Source: an uncultured Chloroflexota bacterium
GTDB taxonomy: Bacteria; Chloroflexota; Anaerolineae; Aggregatilineales; Phototrophicaceae
DNA length: 6,510 nt
Reading direction: 5' to 3'
Assembly: GCA_937870805.1 (NCBI GenBank)
Contig: CALMZT010000138.1
Location: 1-6,510 of the forward strand
Position 1 is the first letter of the stretch. Each line of letters opens with the position of its first letter. The notes beneath the pieces are model-generated. The model saw only the letters and a list, made by a program, of their open reading frames with translations, did no database searches and was not told where the DNA came from. The position numbers and the translations under genes were made by a program. Shown here in pieces: positions 1 to 6,441 of the stretch.

Positions 1-567
1 TGGGATTACGTGGCGTTGGGACACATTCATAAACATCAAAATATTACCGATGGACGCAAGGATGCGCCGCCTGTGGTCTACAGCGGCAGCATTGAACGTA
101 TCGACTTTGGCGAAGCTGGCGACCCGAAAGGCTTCTGCTGGGTAGAACTGGAGCGCAAAAAGACCAGGTGGAAATTTGTACCCATGAAGGCGCGCGATTT
201 TGTGACGCTGCGCGCTGATCTGCGGGATAGCAACAACCCGACGGATGAAGTGATACGGTTGGTAGAAAAGCATCAGCTTGTGGGCGCGGTGGTGAAGATC
301 ATTTTGCAACTGACGCCCGACAGCGAAAGCCGCTTTAACGAAGTCGCCGTGCGTGAAGCGCTGCGCCGCGCCGACGTGCATTCGATTGCGCCCGTGCGTA
401 AAGAAGTCGAGCAGCCCGCGCGCGCCCGACTCGGCGGCAGCCCCGAAGGCATGAGTCACTTGGAACTGCTGGAACGCTACTTTATCAGCCGAGAAGTGAC
501 GCCCGAACGCCGCGACGAGTTGATGCAGATGGCACATGAGATTTTTGAGGCGACGACGATTGAGTAA
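1..567 (+). CDS. sbcD: Exonuclease SbcD (Mre11 family), C-terminal part, 5' truncated by window
   Basis: This is the end of the nuclease subunit of the SbcCD (Mre11-Rad50) complex, which cuts DNA hairpins and trims double-strand ends in the cytoplasm. The reading frame is open from base 1 (it starts W-D-Y-V-A-L), so the true start lies upstream and the GTG at 10 is not the start. Seen: GHIH at 19-30, the last metal-binding phosphodiesterase motif of the Mre11 family, followed by YSGSIERIDFGE, which closely matches the conserved SbcD segment after that motif. The remaining ~150 residues fit the capping domain and a charged helical tail (LELLERYF onward) that in the family contacts the Rad50 coiled coil. 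The earlier metal-binding motifs are outside the window. The next gene is sbcC, the expected partner, but 211 bp away rather than overlapping. The stop is TAA at 565-567. Identification is firm; completeness cannot be judged. Confidence 0.93.
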   Translation, partial: WDYVALGHIHKHQNITDGRKDAPPVVYSGSIERIDFGEAGDPKGFCWVELERKKTRWKFVPMKARDFVTLRADLRDSNNPTDEVIRLVEKHQLVGAVVKIILQLTPDSESRFNEVAVREALRRADVHSIAPVRKEVEQPARARLGGSPEGMSHLELLERYFISREVTPERRDELMQMAHEIFEATTIE

Positions 568-670
568 CGTGCTAAAGAATGCGGCTGACTTGTGCGCTTT
601 AAAGATACATTCGGGTGATTGTCGCCAGACACTAATGCTCTTTAACTATTCAATACGGAGAATGGCGTTC

Positions 671-698
671 GTAGGGGCGTACCAACGTGTACGCCCGA
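671..698 (+). repeat. GTAGGGGCG-type palindromic repeat, copy 1
   Basis: The core is a perfect 8-bp inverted repeat, GGGCGTAC (675-682) and GTACGCCC (689-696), around a 6-base loop CAACGT, preceded by GTAG. A second, related unit starts at 6490 and is cut by the window end. From memory, similar GTAGGGGCG...CGCCC units are scattered between genes in Chloroflexota and some other bacteria; no search was done. The hairpin would form in the transcript between sbcD and sbcC. There is no downstream T-run, so it is not a classical terminator, though it could affect mRNA stability or polarity. Confidence 0.7.
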
Positions 699-743
699 TA
701 CACAGCAGACACTCTAGACCTTCTCCAAAAACTGAAAAACACA

Positions 744-774
744 TTCACATCTATTCGTATTGTTAAGCGATAAT
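744..774 (+). promoter_or_regulatory. Candidate sigma70-type promoter abutting the sbcC start
   Basis: TTCACA (744-749, one mismatch to TTGACA) and GATAAT (769-774, one mismatch to TATAAT) are separated by 19 bp, slightly longer than ideal. The -10 box ends only 4 bases before the sbcC ATG at 779, and no Shine-Dalgarno sequence lies before that ATG. If the promoter is used, transcription would begin at or next to the start codon and give a leaderless mRNA. This is a pattern match only; the AT-rich spacer makes chance matches fairly likely. Confidence 0.3.
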
Positions 775-778
775 CCTT

Positions 779-3328
779 ATGCTGCCACTCGTTTTAGAAA
801 TTAAAAACTTCCTTGCTTATCGTTCGCCCGATGCGGTGCGTTTCGATGGCATTCACCTCGCCTGCTTGACGGGACCCAACGGCGCGGGCAAATCCTCGCT
901 GCTCGATGCCATCACATGGGCGCTGTGGGGTAAGGCGCGCGCCCGCCGTGACGAGGAATTGATTCATCTTGGCGAACAAGAGATGTACGTGCGGCTGGAC
1001 TTTGAACAGGAAGATGCCGTGTACCGTGTCATCCGTCACCGTTCGCGTAGACGCGGCGGCGAAGGACGGTTGGATTTGTTCGTCGTGCGTCCCGACGGCA
1101 GCCTTGAAACGCGCTCTGAGCCGTCGATGCGCGCCACACAGGAACGCATCAATTCGCTGCTGCGGCTGGACTATGAGACGTTCGTGCATTCGGCGTTTTT
1201 GCAGCAGGGCAAAGCCGACGCCTTCACCACCAAAGCCCCTGCACAGCGTAAGCAGATTCTCACAGACATTCTCGGCTTAGCACATTGGGAGCGCTACGAG
1301 GAAACGACCAAAGAGCGTCTCAAAGTCGTGCAAAGCGATCTCAACGTGATTAAGTCGCGCATCATCGACATCGACAACGAATTGCAGCGTGAACCGATGT
1401 TGAAAGCCAACCTTGCGCGCGATATGGACGCCCATGCCGAAGCACAGACGCTGCTGGCGGCATCAGAAGAACGCTTGGCAGAAGTCGAATTTGCGCCCCG
1501 CGAACTGGAAAACACGCGCGCTCGCCAGTCGGACAGCGAACGGCGTATCCGCGATTATCACAAGGAACTCGAAACCGTCAACGCAGAAATCGAGCAGAAA
1601 CAGCAGCGCATCGCCGTCTATCAGGCAGATTTAGATGAACGCGAGGCGATTGAAGATGGCTATCAGCAGTTGCAGCAAGCGCGCGACGCCGATCATGCGC
1701 TGGGCGACAAATTGCGGTTGCTGCGCGAGATGGACGAGCAGCGTTTTGAACTCGAAATCCGTATCAACGCAGAACGCGCGCAGCTTGAGAATGAGGCTAG
1801 CGGCTACGAGGCGCGCATCGGTGAGCTTCAGCGCACGATTGACAGCGCCGACGAAGGCGCACTGACGCAGGTGAGCGAAGAAGTCAGCTCATTGCAAGAA
1901 CTCGAAGCGCAGTATGAAGCCTTGAGTACGCAGATTGTGGCGCTGGAAACCGAGCGTGCTGAAGCAAAAGCTGCCAATCAGGCGATGACGCCCGAAGGTA
2001 GACGGCTGCGTGAGCGCGTGGAAACGCTGGAAAAAGCGGAAGGCGCAGCGTGCCCGTTGTGCGGTCAACCATTGGATGAAGAACATCGACACACCATTAT
2101 TCAGCAGCTAGGCACGGAATTGCAAGCGCATCGTGAGCAGTATCGTATTAACGTAGACCGTGACAACAGCGCGCAAAAACAGATTGACAGGCTGCGCGAG
2201 GAAGTCACGCATCAGGAAGAAGAACTCAAACGGCTGCGCCCACTGATTGAACGGGCGGGCGCGTTACAAGCCCAATATGACGCCGCGCAAAAAGCCTCGA
2301 CGGCGATTGACGAGACCTACGCGCTGCTGGATTCGGTGCGCGATGTCATTGCGAATGGCAATTATGCGTTACAGGCGCGTGTGCAGTTGGAACAGCTAGA
2401 AGTGCAGCGCAAGGAATTGGGCTACGATCCAACGTCGCATGACACCGCACGCCAGCAGATTGAGCAGTACCGCGAGTACGAGGTGCGCTACAATCGCTTG
2501 CAGGTCGCCGTCAATACGCTGCCAGATTTGCAGATTTCACTGGAAGCCTCGGAGCGCCGCCGCGAAAATGTCGAGAACGCCATCAATGAAGTGCAGGGGC
2601 ACGTCGATGCGCTGATGGCGGAAATCCGTCGCCTGCAAGAACTGGTCACCGAATATCAGGCACGCCAGCATGAAGTGAATCTCCTGCGCACCGATGAACG
2701 CCGCGCGCACGAACGGGTGATTATCGCGCAGCAGGGGCTTGAAGCGATGGCGCAGCAGCGCACACGCCGCGAACGCCTTGAAGCGGAACGCGCCCGCAAA
2801 ACCCACGAAGAAACACTCTACGAGGAACTGAAACGGGCTTTCGGCAAGAACGGCGTGCCCGCCATGATTATCGAAACCGCGCTGCCAGAACTCGAAGCGT
2901 CGGCGAATGAGCTGCTGTCGCGCATGACAGATGGGCGTATGAATTTGCGCTTAACCACACAGAAAGAGAAAATCTCAGGCGGCGTGGCAGAAACACTGGA
3001 CATCGAAATCGCGGACGAACTCGGCACGCGCAGTTATGAGATGTTCAGCGGCGGCGAGGCATTCCGCATCAATTTCGCGCTGCGAGTGGCGCTGTCGCAG
3101 TTACTGGCACGGCGCGCGGGGGCACATCTGCGCACGTTGTTCATCGATGAAGGCTTCGGCACGCAGGACGAGGATGGGCGCAATAAACTGGTGGAAGCCA
3201 TCAATGCCGTGCAGAATGAGTTCGATATGGTGCTCATCATCACGCATATCGACGACTTGCGCGATTCGTTCCCCGTGCATATTGTCGTAGACAAGACTCC
3301 GCACGGCAGCCGTGTATCCGTCAGGTGA
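779..3328 (+). CDS. sbcC: DNA repair ATPase SbcC (Rad50 family)
   Basis: This is the 849-residue SMC-like ATPase partner of SbcD. It uses ATP-driven opening and closing to control nuclease access to DNA ends and hairpins. Seen, in order: an N-terminal LPLVLEIKNFLAYR strand typical of SbcC; Walker A GPNGAGKS (residues 32-39); the Q-loop LQQG (141-144); a long charged coiled coil; a zinc hook C-P-L-C (425-428) at the exact midpoint; the returning coiled coil; the signature motif FSGGE (756-760); Walker B LFIDE (787-791) with a GFGT D-loop; and the H-loop His823. All ATPase motifs look intact. It is shorter than E. coli SbcC (about 1050 residues), closer to archaeal Rad50, implying shorter coils. 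ATG 779 is chosen because the conserved N-terminus begins there, although no Shine-Dalgarno is visible. It follows sbcD in the same direction, and a lipoprotein start lies one base after its TGA. Confidence 0.97.
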   Translation: MLPLVLEIKNFLAYRSPDAVRFDGIHLACLTGPNGAGKSSLLDAITWALWGKARARRDEELIHLGEQEMYVRLDFEQEDAVYRVIRHRSRRRGGEGRLDLFVVRPDGSLETRSEPSMRATQERINSLLRLDYETFVHSAFLQQGKADAFTTKAPAQRKQILTDILGLAHWERYEETTKERLKVVQSDLNVIKSRIIDIDNELQREPMLKANLARDMDAHAEAQTLLAASEERLAEVEFAPRELENTRARQSDSERRIRDYHKELETVNAEIEQKQQRIAVYQADLDEREAIEDGYQQLQQARDADHALGDKLRLLREMDEQRFELEIRINAERAQLENEASGYEARIGELQRTIDSADEGALTQVSEEVSSLQELEAQYEALSTQIVALETERAEAKAANQAMTPEGRRLRERVETLEKAEGAACPLCGQPLDEEHRHTIIQQLGTELQAHREQYRINVDRDNSAQKQIDRLREEVTHQEEELKRLRPLIERAGALQAQYDAAQKASTAIDETYALLDSVRDVIANGNYALQARVQLEQLEVQRKELGYDPTSHDTARQQIEQYREYEVRYNRLQVAVNTLPDLQISLEASERRRENVENAINEVQGHVDALMAEIRRLQELVTEYQARQHEVNLLRTDERRAHERVIIAQQGLEAMAQQRTRRERLEAERARKTHEETLYEELKRAFGKNGVPAMIIETALPELEASANELLSRMTDGRMNLRLTTQKEKISGGVAETLDIEIADELGTRSYEMFSGGEAFRINFALRVALSQLLARRAGAHLRTLFIDEGFGTQDEDGRNKLVEAINAVQNEFDMVLIITHIDDLRDSFPVHIVVDKTPHGSRVSVR
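3323..3328 (+). promoter_or_regulatory. Shine-Dalgarno AGGTGA for the lipoprotein gene
   Basis: AGGTGA lies in the last codons of sbcC and includes its TGA stop. It is 4 bases before ATG 3333 and 1 base before ATG 3330, so it favours a start in this ATG pair, most directly 3333, and supports reinitiation by ribosomes finishing sbcC. Confidence 0.5.
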
Positions 3329-3329
3329 T

Positions 3330-4349
3330 ATGATGCGCTTTCTTAAACTCATTGCTCATTGCTCATTGCTCATTGCTTTTCTGCTGCTCACGGCTTGCGG
3401 CGCAACCTTCGAGCAAATCATCCCTACTGATCGTCCCACCGAAACGGCAACCTTCACGCCATCGCCCACGCGCACGCCGGGACGCGGTGAACCGACCATC
3501 ACGCCGACCTTTGTGCCAATGACAGCGACAGGCGGTCCCTCGCCGACGCCGCTGCTCGGCGCAACGATCACGTCTGTTGTGGTGAACGTCGCGCCAACAC
3601 AGCTTAATCCCAATGCGCCGCGAATCGAGTTCTTTACGTCTGACAGCATCCTGGGCGTTGCGCCGGGCAGTACGCTCACGTTGTTCTGGTCGACACGTGG
3701 CGCAGATACGGCAGTAATTTATCGCCTTGATCGCAGCGGGCAGCGCACACAGTTATGGAACGTGCCGCCAGATGGCAGCCTCGCCGTCGCCACGCGCAGC
3801 AGCGAACGCGGCACTGTCGAGTTTGTCTTGAGTGTCGGCGAAGCTGTGCTGCTCACGGAGATGCAGTTGTCGATTCCTCTGGCGTGCCCAGATCCCTGGT
3901 TCTTCTCGCCCGCGCCCAATGACTGCCCAACCTCCCCCGCAGAGCCGAGCGCTTTGATTGAAGAAGTCTTTGAACGCGGACGTATGCTGTACATCGCCCC
4001 AACCGATACCGTGTACGTTCTATTTAACGACGGATTTGAACCCGCGTGGATCGACTTCGATAATCGCTATGATCCGACAGTACATCCCGAAAGCCTTGAG
4101 AGTTTCATCCCGCCGCCCGGCTTCTATCAACCGATTGCGATCTTGGGCTATCTGTGGCGTGGCAATGACACCGTGCGCAATCGTTTGGGCTTGGCGCTGC
4201 AACCACAGTCAGATTATGAGGGCTTCGTGCAAAGCGCGTTTGCGACAGAAGGCACAGAGAATATGTACGTCAGCAGCGTCGATGGCTCGGTGCTGCTGCT
4301 GGTTCCCGGCGGCGAGTCATGGCAGATCATTGGTCCAGCAGCTCCGTAA
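3330..4349 (+). CDS. Secreted lipoprotein with Thr/Pro-rich linker, function unknown
   Basis: This is a 339-residue predicted lipoprotein of unknown function. Seen: an Arg/Lys-containing start, a hydrophobic stretch and a lipobox L-T-A-C with the lipidated cysteine at residue 23, then a Thr/Pro-rich linker (about 32-75). Residues about 95-185 look like a beta-rich, Ig-like segment (FTSDSILGVAPGSTLTLFWS). C186 and C199 bracket a CPDPWFF...CP motif. The C-terminal part (about 205-339) contains ERGRMLYI, VYVLFNDGF and a PPPGF...LGYLWRG...VRNRLGLAL pattern, which I associate with uncharacterised Chloroflexota envelope proteins. ATG 3330 is chosen over the in-frame GTG 3312, which would add residues inside sbcC before the signal peptide; ATG 3333 is equally possible because AGGTGA (3323-3328) sits 4 bases before it. 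Start and sbcC stop are adjacent, so coupled translation is likely. A 7-bp tandem repeat lies in the signal-peptide codons. Confidence 0.85.
   Translation: MMRFLKLIAHCSLLIAFLLLTACGATFEQIIPTDRPTETATFTPSPTRTPGRGEPTITPTFVPMTATGGPSPTPLLGATITSVVVNVAPTQLNPNAPRIEFFTSDSILGVAPGSTLTLFWSTRGADTAVIYRLDRSGQRTQLWNVPPDGSLAVATRSSERGTVEFVLSVGEAVLLTEMQLSIPLACPDPWFFSPAPNDCPTSPAEPSALIEEVFERGRMLYIAPTDTVYVLFNDGFEPAWIDFDNRYDPTVHPESLESFIPPPGFYQPIAILGYLWRGNDTVRNRLGLALQPQSDYEGFVQSAFATEGTENMYVSSVDGSVLLLVPGGESWQIIGPAAP
3348..3375 (+). repeat. Tandem heptanucleotide repeat, (CTCATTG)x4
   Basis: Four perfect copies of CTCATTG run from 3348 to 3375, inside the signal-peptide codons of the lipoprotein gene. Because 7 is not a multiple of 3, the repeat is read in successive frames and gives L-I-A-H-C-S-L-L-I-A. 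Gain or loss of one unit would shift the frame: losing one unit leads to TGA at 3520-3522, gaining one leads to TGA at 3428-3430, each without the lipobox cysteine context. Short heptamer arrays are known from cyanobacteria (STRR sequences); whether this one is related is unknown. Confidence 0.9.
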
Positions 4350-4383
4350 GGCAAATACACTCGTTATGCACCGAACGCTGGAC

Positions 4384-4389
4384 TATAAT
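4384..4389 (+). promoter_or_regulatory. -10 box TATAAT of a probable promoter for the M50 protease gene
   Basis: A perfect TATAAT lies in the 72-bp gap between the lipoprotein stop and the protease ATG at 4422. The predicted transcript start near 4396 gives a leader of about 26 bases that includes the GGAG ribosome site. The -35 region at 17-bp spacing (TCGTTA, 4361-4366) matches the consensus at only 3 of 6 positions, so the promoter may be weak or need an activator. It suggests the protease can be expressed independently of the sbcC-lipoprotein transcript. Confidence 0.5.
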
Positions 4390-4421
4390 GAAATGCGACT
4401 GAATTGTGGAGCTTATACCCG

Positions 4422-5771
4422 ATGCTGAATGAACCTGCTTCTTCCCCGGATAATCGTCCGGTTTTGAATACGGCTGTTGCCGCGCCTGTCATCAGTAATA
4501 AACGCAACGACGAAATTCGCGCTGTGGTCGAAACTGTGCTGCGCATTGACCAGGAAACCTTTTACGCAGAGAACAGCCCGCCTGATTTTAATATCATGAT
4601 TATCTCGCCGGACAGCCGCCCCGTAGCCACGTTTTCCGGTCAGCTTTTGTTGGACTCTGAAGCAGCCTACGAACAACTGGATACCCTGTGTGCGCCGCTG
4701 GATTTGCTGCCCGCATTCCGTGAAGGCAGCGCCGATATGCCGCATGTGGTTCACGTTTTGCGCGGACGCCCGAACCCGCAGCCGCGCGGCCGGATGCTCA
4801 ATCTGGTGCTGTTTACCCTAACGGTTTTTACCGTGCTGCTGGTTGGAACCGGGATTGCCCTCAGTGAAATCAGCGCTGTCGAAGACCCCACTACACTCTC
4901 ACAAACAGATCAGAACTCGTTAGCTAACCTCGAACAGTGTTTACAATCGGGTAGCGTTGGCGAAGTCTGTTTTTTTCCTGAACTGTGGCGCGGCATCCCT
5001 TACGCTTTCAGTCTGCTGCTGATTTTAGGCGCACACGAACTCGGACACTACTTTTTAGCACGGCGGCATAAGCTGGCGGTCACACTGCCATACTTTATCC
5101 CCTTTCCCGGCGGCTTTTTCGGCACGATGGGCGCGTTCATCCAATTACGCCAGCCGATGCGTAATCGCAAAGTGCTGCTGGATGTCGGCGCGGCGGGTCC
5201 CCTGATCGGATTGATCTTCGCCATTCCGATTCTAATCCTCGGCATCGCTACTTCGCCTGTGAAAGAAGTCGTTGCGGGCGGGCTGACGGAAGGTAATTCG
5301 TTCCTCTATGCACTGTTGAAAATCATTATCAAGGGACAGTTCTATCCGTCTGGTGGCATGGATATGTACATGAATCAGTTTGCAACGGCGGGCTGGACAG
5401 GGCTGTTTGTCACGGCGCTGAACCTGATTCCTGTGGGGCAGTTAGACGGCGGACACACACTGTACTCGCTCATTGGTCGGCGGGCGCGCCGCTTGTATTA
5501 TCCGCTGCTGGTGGTGATGGTCGGCTTGTGCTTCCTCTCAGAAGTGTGGATTTTGTGGGTGATTCTGCTGTTCCTGTTCGGGCGCGTTCATGCTATCCCG
5601 CTGGACGATCTCACGCCGCTTGACCCGCGCCGCCGTTGGCTAGCCCTGCTGGCACTGTTCGTATTTGCGATGATCTTTGTGCCTGTCCCATTCACGCCTT
5701 CCGATTCCTATACCAGCAACGTGATGCTGCCTGCGCTGATGTCCATGCTGTGGCTGCGGAGAAATCGCTAA
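4422..5771 (+). CDS. Membrane-embedded site-2-type metalloprotease (peptidase family M50)
   Basis: This 449-residue multi-pass membrane protein cleaves membrane-anchored substrates within the bilayer, as in regulated intramembrane proteolysis. Seen: a soluble N-terminal region of about 120 residues; a first membrane segment (about 126-148); an outside-type loop with C173 and C183; a helix carrying zinc motif H-E-L-G-H (205-209, catalytic Glu206); a hydrophobic PYFIPFPGGFFGTMGAF segment; the DVGAAGPLIG helix (254-263); N-L-I-P-V-G-Q-L-D-G (334-343), in which Asp342 is the third zinc ligand; then further hydrophobic segments (about 358-386 and 405-425). No PDZ domain is visible. The soluble N-terminus followed by this core resembles the cyanobacterial/plant EGY-type branch rather than RseP. 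ATG 4422 is preferred over the upstream in-frame TTG 4404 because GGAG (4408-4411) lies 10 bases before it. The substrate is unknown; the neighbouring lipoprotein is not an evident one. The stop overlaps the convergent downstream gene. Confidence 0.92.
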   Translation: MLNEPASSPDNRPVLNTAVAAPVISNKRNDEIRAVVETVLRIDQETFYAENSPPDFNIMIISPDSRPVATFSGQLLLDSEAAYEQLDTLCAPLDLLPAFREGSADMPHVVHVLRGRPNPQPRGRMLNLVLFTLTVFTVLLVGTGIALSEISAVEDPTTLSQTDQNSLANLEQCLQSGSVGEVCFFPELWRGIPYAFSLLLILGAHELGHYFLARRHKLAVTLPYFIPFPGGFFGTMGAFIQLRQPMRNRKVLLDVGAAGPLIGLIFAIPILILGIATSPVKEVVAGGLTEGNSFLYALLKIIIKGQFYPSGGMDMYMNQFATAGWTGLFVTALNLIPVGQLDGGHTLYSLIGRRARRLYYPLLVVMVGLCFLSEVWILWVILLFLFGRVHAIPLDDLTPLDPRRRWLALLALFVFAMIFVPVPFTPSDSYTSNVMLPALMSMLWLRRNR

Positions 5772-6418
5772 CCACCCGATGTGTCGAGACTCGCTTTCAT
5801 AAACGCAAGATACGCATCTAAACGCGATTTGTAGAACGTTTTGCGTAGGCTCGGCTGGTGCGGAAACGGGAAGATCAAACGATTTAGGCTGTTTTCATTG
5901 GAGGCGAGAGATTTAAAGGGCTTTTGCTCAGCCATTTGCCAATTCGGCACGAAGCCCCAATAATCACGTACTTTGCGGCTGGCGTTTCCTTGCGCCAACA
6001 CTTCGAGCAAGGGTTCACCGAGCGCGATAATGGGCACATTCGGAAACTGTGCTAACTCCTCCGTCAAATGGGGCAGCCAATAGGGGACAAACTGCGGTAA
6101 GACATTAAGACTCGCAGGAGGAGCGCTAAAGAAGTTTTTGAAATAGTTTGTCGCGTAAAGATCACGTTCAAAGGATAAATCCAAAGCCGTGCAGATGTGC
6201 CGTATATAGTTCTGCAACGAGCCTTTTTTATCCAGATTAAGCACCATCTTGATGGTTTGACGACTGGCGGCATTTTTCACCGTTGGGTCTTGTCCCAAAA
6301 CGATGAGCCGAACCGCGCCACTACCATGATAATGCATGGGAATAGATAGCGTGTCGTCAACGGAAGCGGCTAAGGCAGCATCCGCCAATATGCGCTTCAA
6401 AACGGCTTGTGCATCCAT
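5768..6418 (-). CDS. Uracil-DNA glycosylase superfamily protein
   Basis: This 216-residue protein probably belongs to the uracil-DNA glycosylase fold, which removes damaged or deaminated bases from DNA to start base-excision repair. Seen: LIVLGQDPT (residues 38-46), matching motif A of family-1 Ung (GQDPYH) including the catalytic-type Asp44, but with Thr46 where Ung has the tyrosine that shields the pocket from thymine. Near the C-terminus, PHQPSLR (186-192) resembles the HPSP leucine-loop motif with His187. In between are YATNYFKNFF and IIALGEPLLEVL, which fit the central strands of the fold. I recall a family with the same GQDPT and FPFPHQPS motifs annotated broadly as uracil-DNA glycosylase, so substrate specificity is uncertain. 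ATG (6416-6418) has a strong Shine-Dalgarno at 8-base spacing. Four 60-base lines in or around the gene averaged 44% GC by hand count, lower than sbcC. The gene faces the protease gene and overlaps its stop by 4 bp. Confidence 0.8.
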   Translation of the reverse strand: MDAQAVLKRILADAALAASVDDTLSIPMHYHGSGAVRLIVLGQDPTVKNAASRQTIKMVLNLDKKGSLQNYIRHICTALDLSFERDLYATNYFKNFFSAPPASLNVLPQFVPYWLPHLTEELAQFPNVPIIALGEPLLEVLAQGNASRKVRDYWGFVPNWQMAEQKPFKSLASNENSLNRLIFPFPHQPSLRKTFYKSRLDAYLAFMKASLDTSGG

Positions 6419-6426
6419 CAGGTTAT

Positions 6427-6434
6427 CTCCCCTT
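6427..6434 (-). promoter_or_regulatory. Strong Shine-Dalgarno of the glycosylase-like gene
   Basis: On the minus strand this reads AAGGGGAG, 8 bases before the ATG. It is the best ribosome-binding site in the window and fixes the start of the gene at 6418. Confidence 0.7.
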
Positions 6435-6441
6435 CAGGGCG

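Larger units (their letters stand above)
568..778. other. sbcD-sbcC intergenic spacer
   Basis: This 211-bp, comparatively AT-rich gap separates two genes that in many bacteria overlap or abut. It holds a GTAGGGGCG-type palindromic repeat (about 670-700), an 8-bp palindrome CTTTAAAG at 597-604, and a possible promoter just before sbcC. No convincing coding region was found in it: a 76-codon frame at 536-766 runs through the repeat and has no recognisable protein features. No hairpin followed by a T-run was seen, so there is no evident intrinsic terminator after sbcD. Confidence 0.7.

Noticed and set aside
675..696. Hairpin between sbcD and sbcC as an intrinsic terminator
   Set aside because: The stem is GC-rich but is followed by GATACAC rather than a T-run, and a related copy occurs upstream of another gene, so a repeat element is the better reading.
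536..766. 76-codon frame spanning the end of sbcD and the spacer
   Set aside because: It overlaps sbcD out of frame, runs through the palindromic repeat, has no ribosome site and shows no recognisable protein features.
2537..3294. Minus-strand open frames within sbcC
   Set aside because: They are antisense to a strongly conserved gene, have low-complexity Ser/Arg-rich or Phe/Ala-rich translations and no ribosome sites, so they are by-products of codon bias.
3312..3329. GTG at 3312 as the lipoprotein start
   Set aside because: It would place extra residues (YPSGD) before the MMR/MR signal-peptide start and lies inside sbcC; the ATG pair at 3330/3333 next to AGGTGA is a better fit.
3348..3375. 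Heptamer array as a CRISPR or iteron origin
   Set aside because: The units are 7 bp with no spacers, number only four and lie within a coding region with no cas or replication gene nearby.
4404..4421. TTG at 4404 as the protease start
   Set aside because: It would include the GGAG ribosome site in the coding region and lies 8 bases after the predicted transcript start; ATG 4422 is preferred.
3330..5771. Lipoprotein plus site-2 protease as a dedicated signalling pair
   Set aside because: The lipoprotein is lipid-anchored with no membrane-spanning segment to be cut by an intramembrane protease, and the protease seems to have its own promoter; adjacency alone is not enough.
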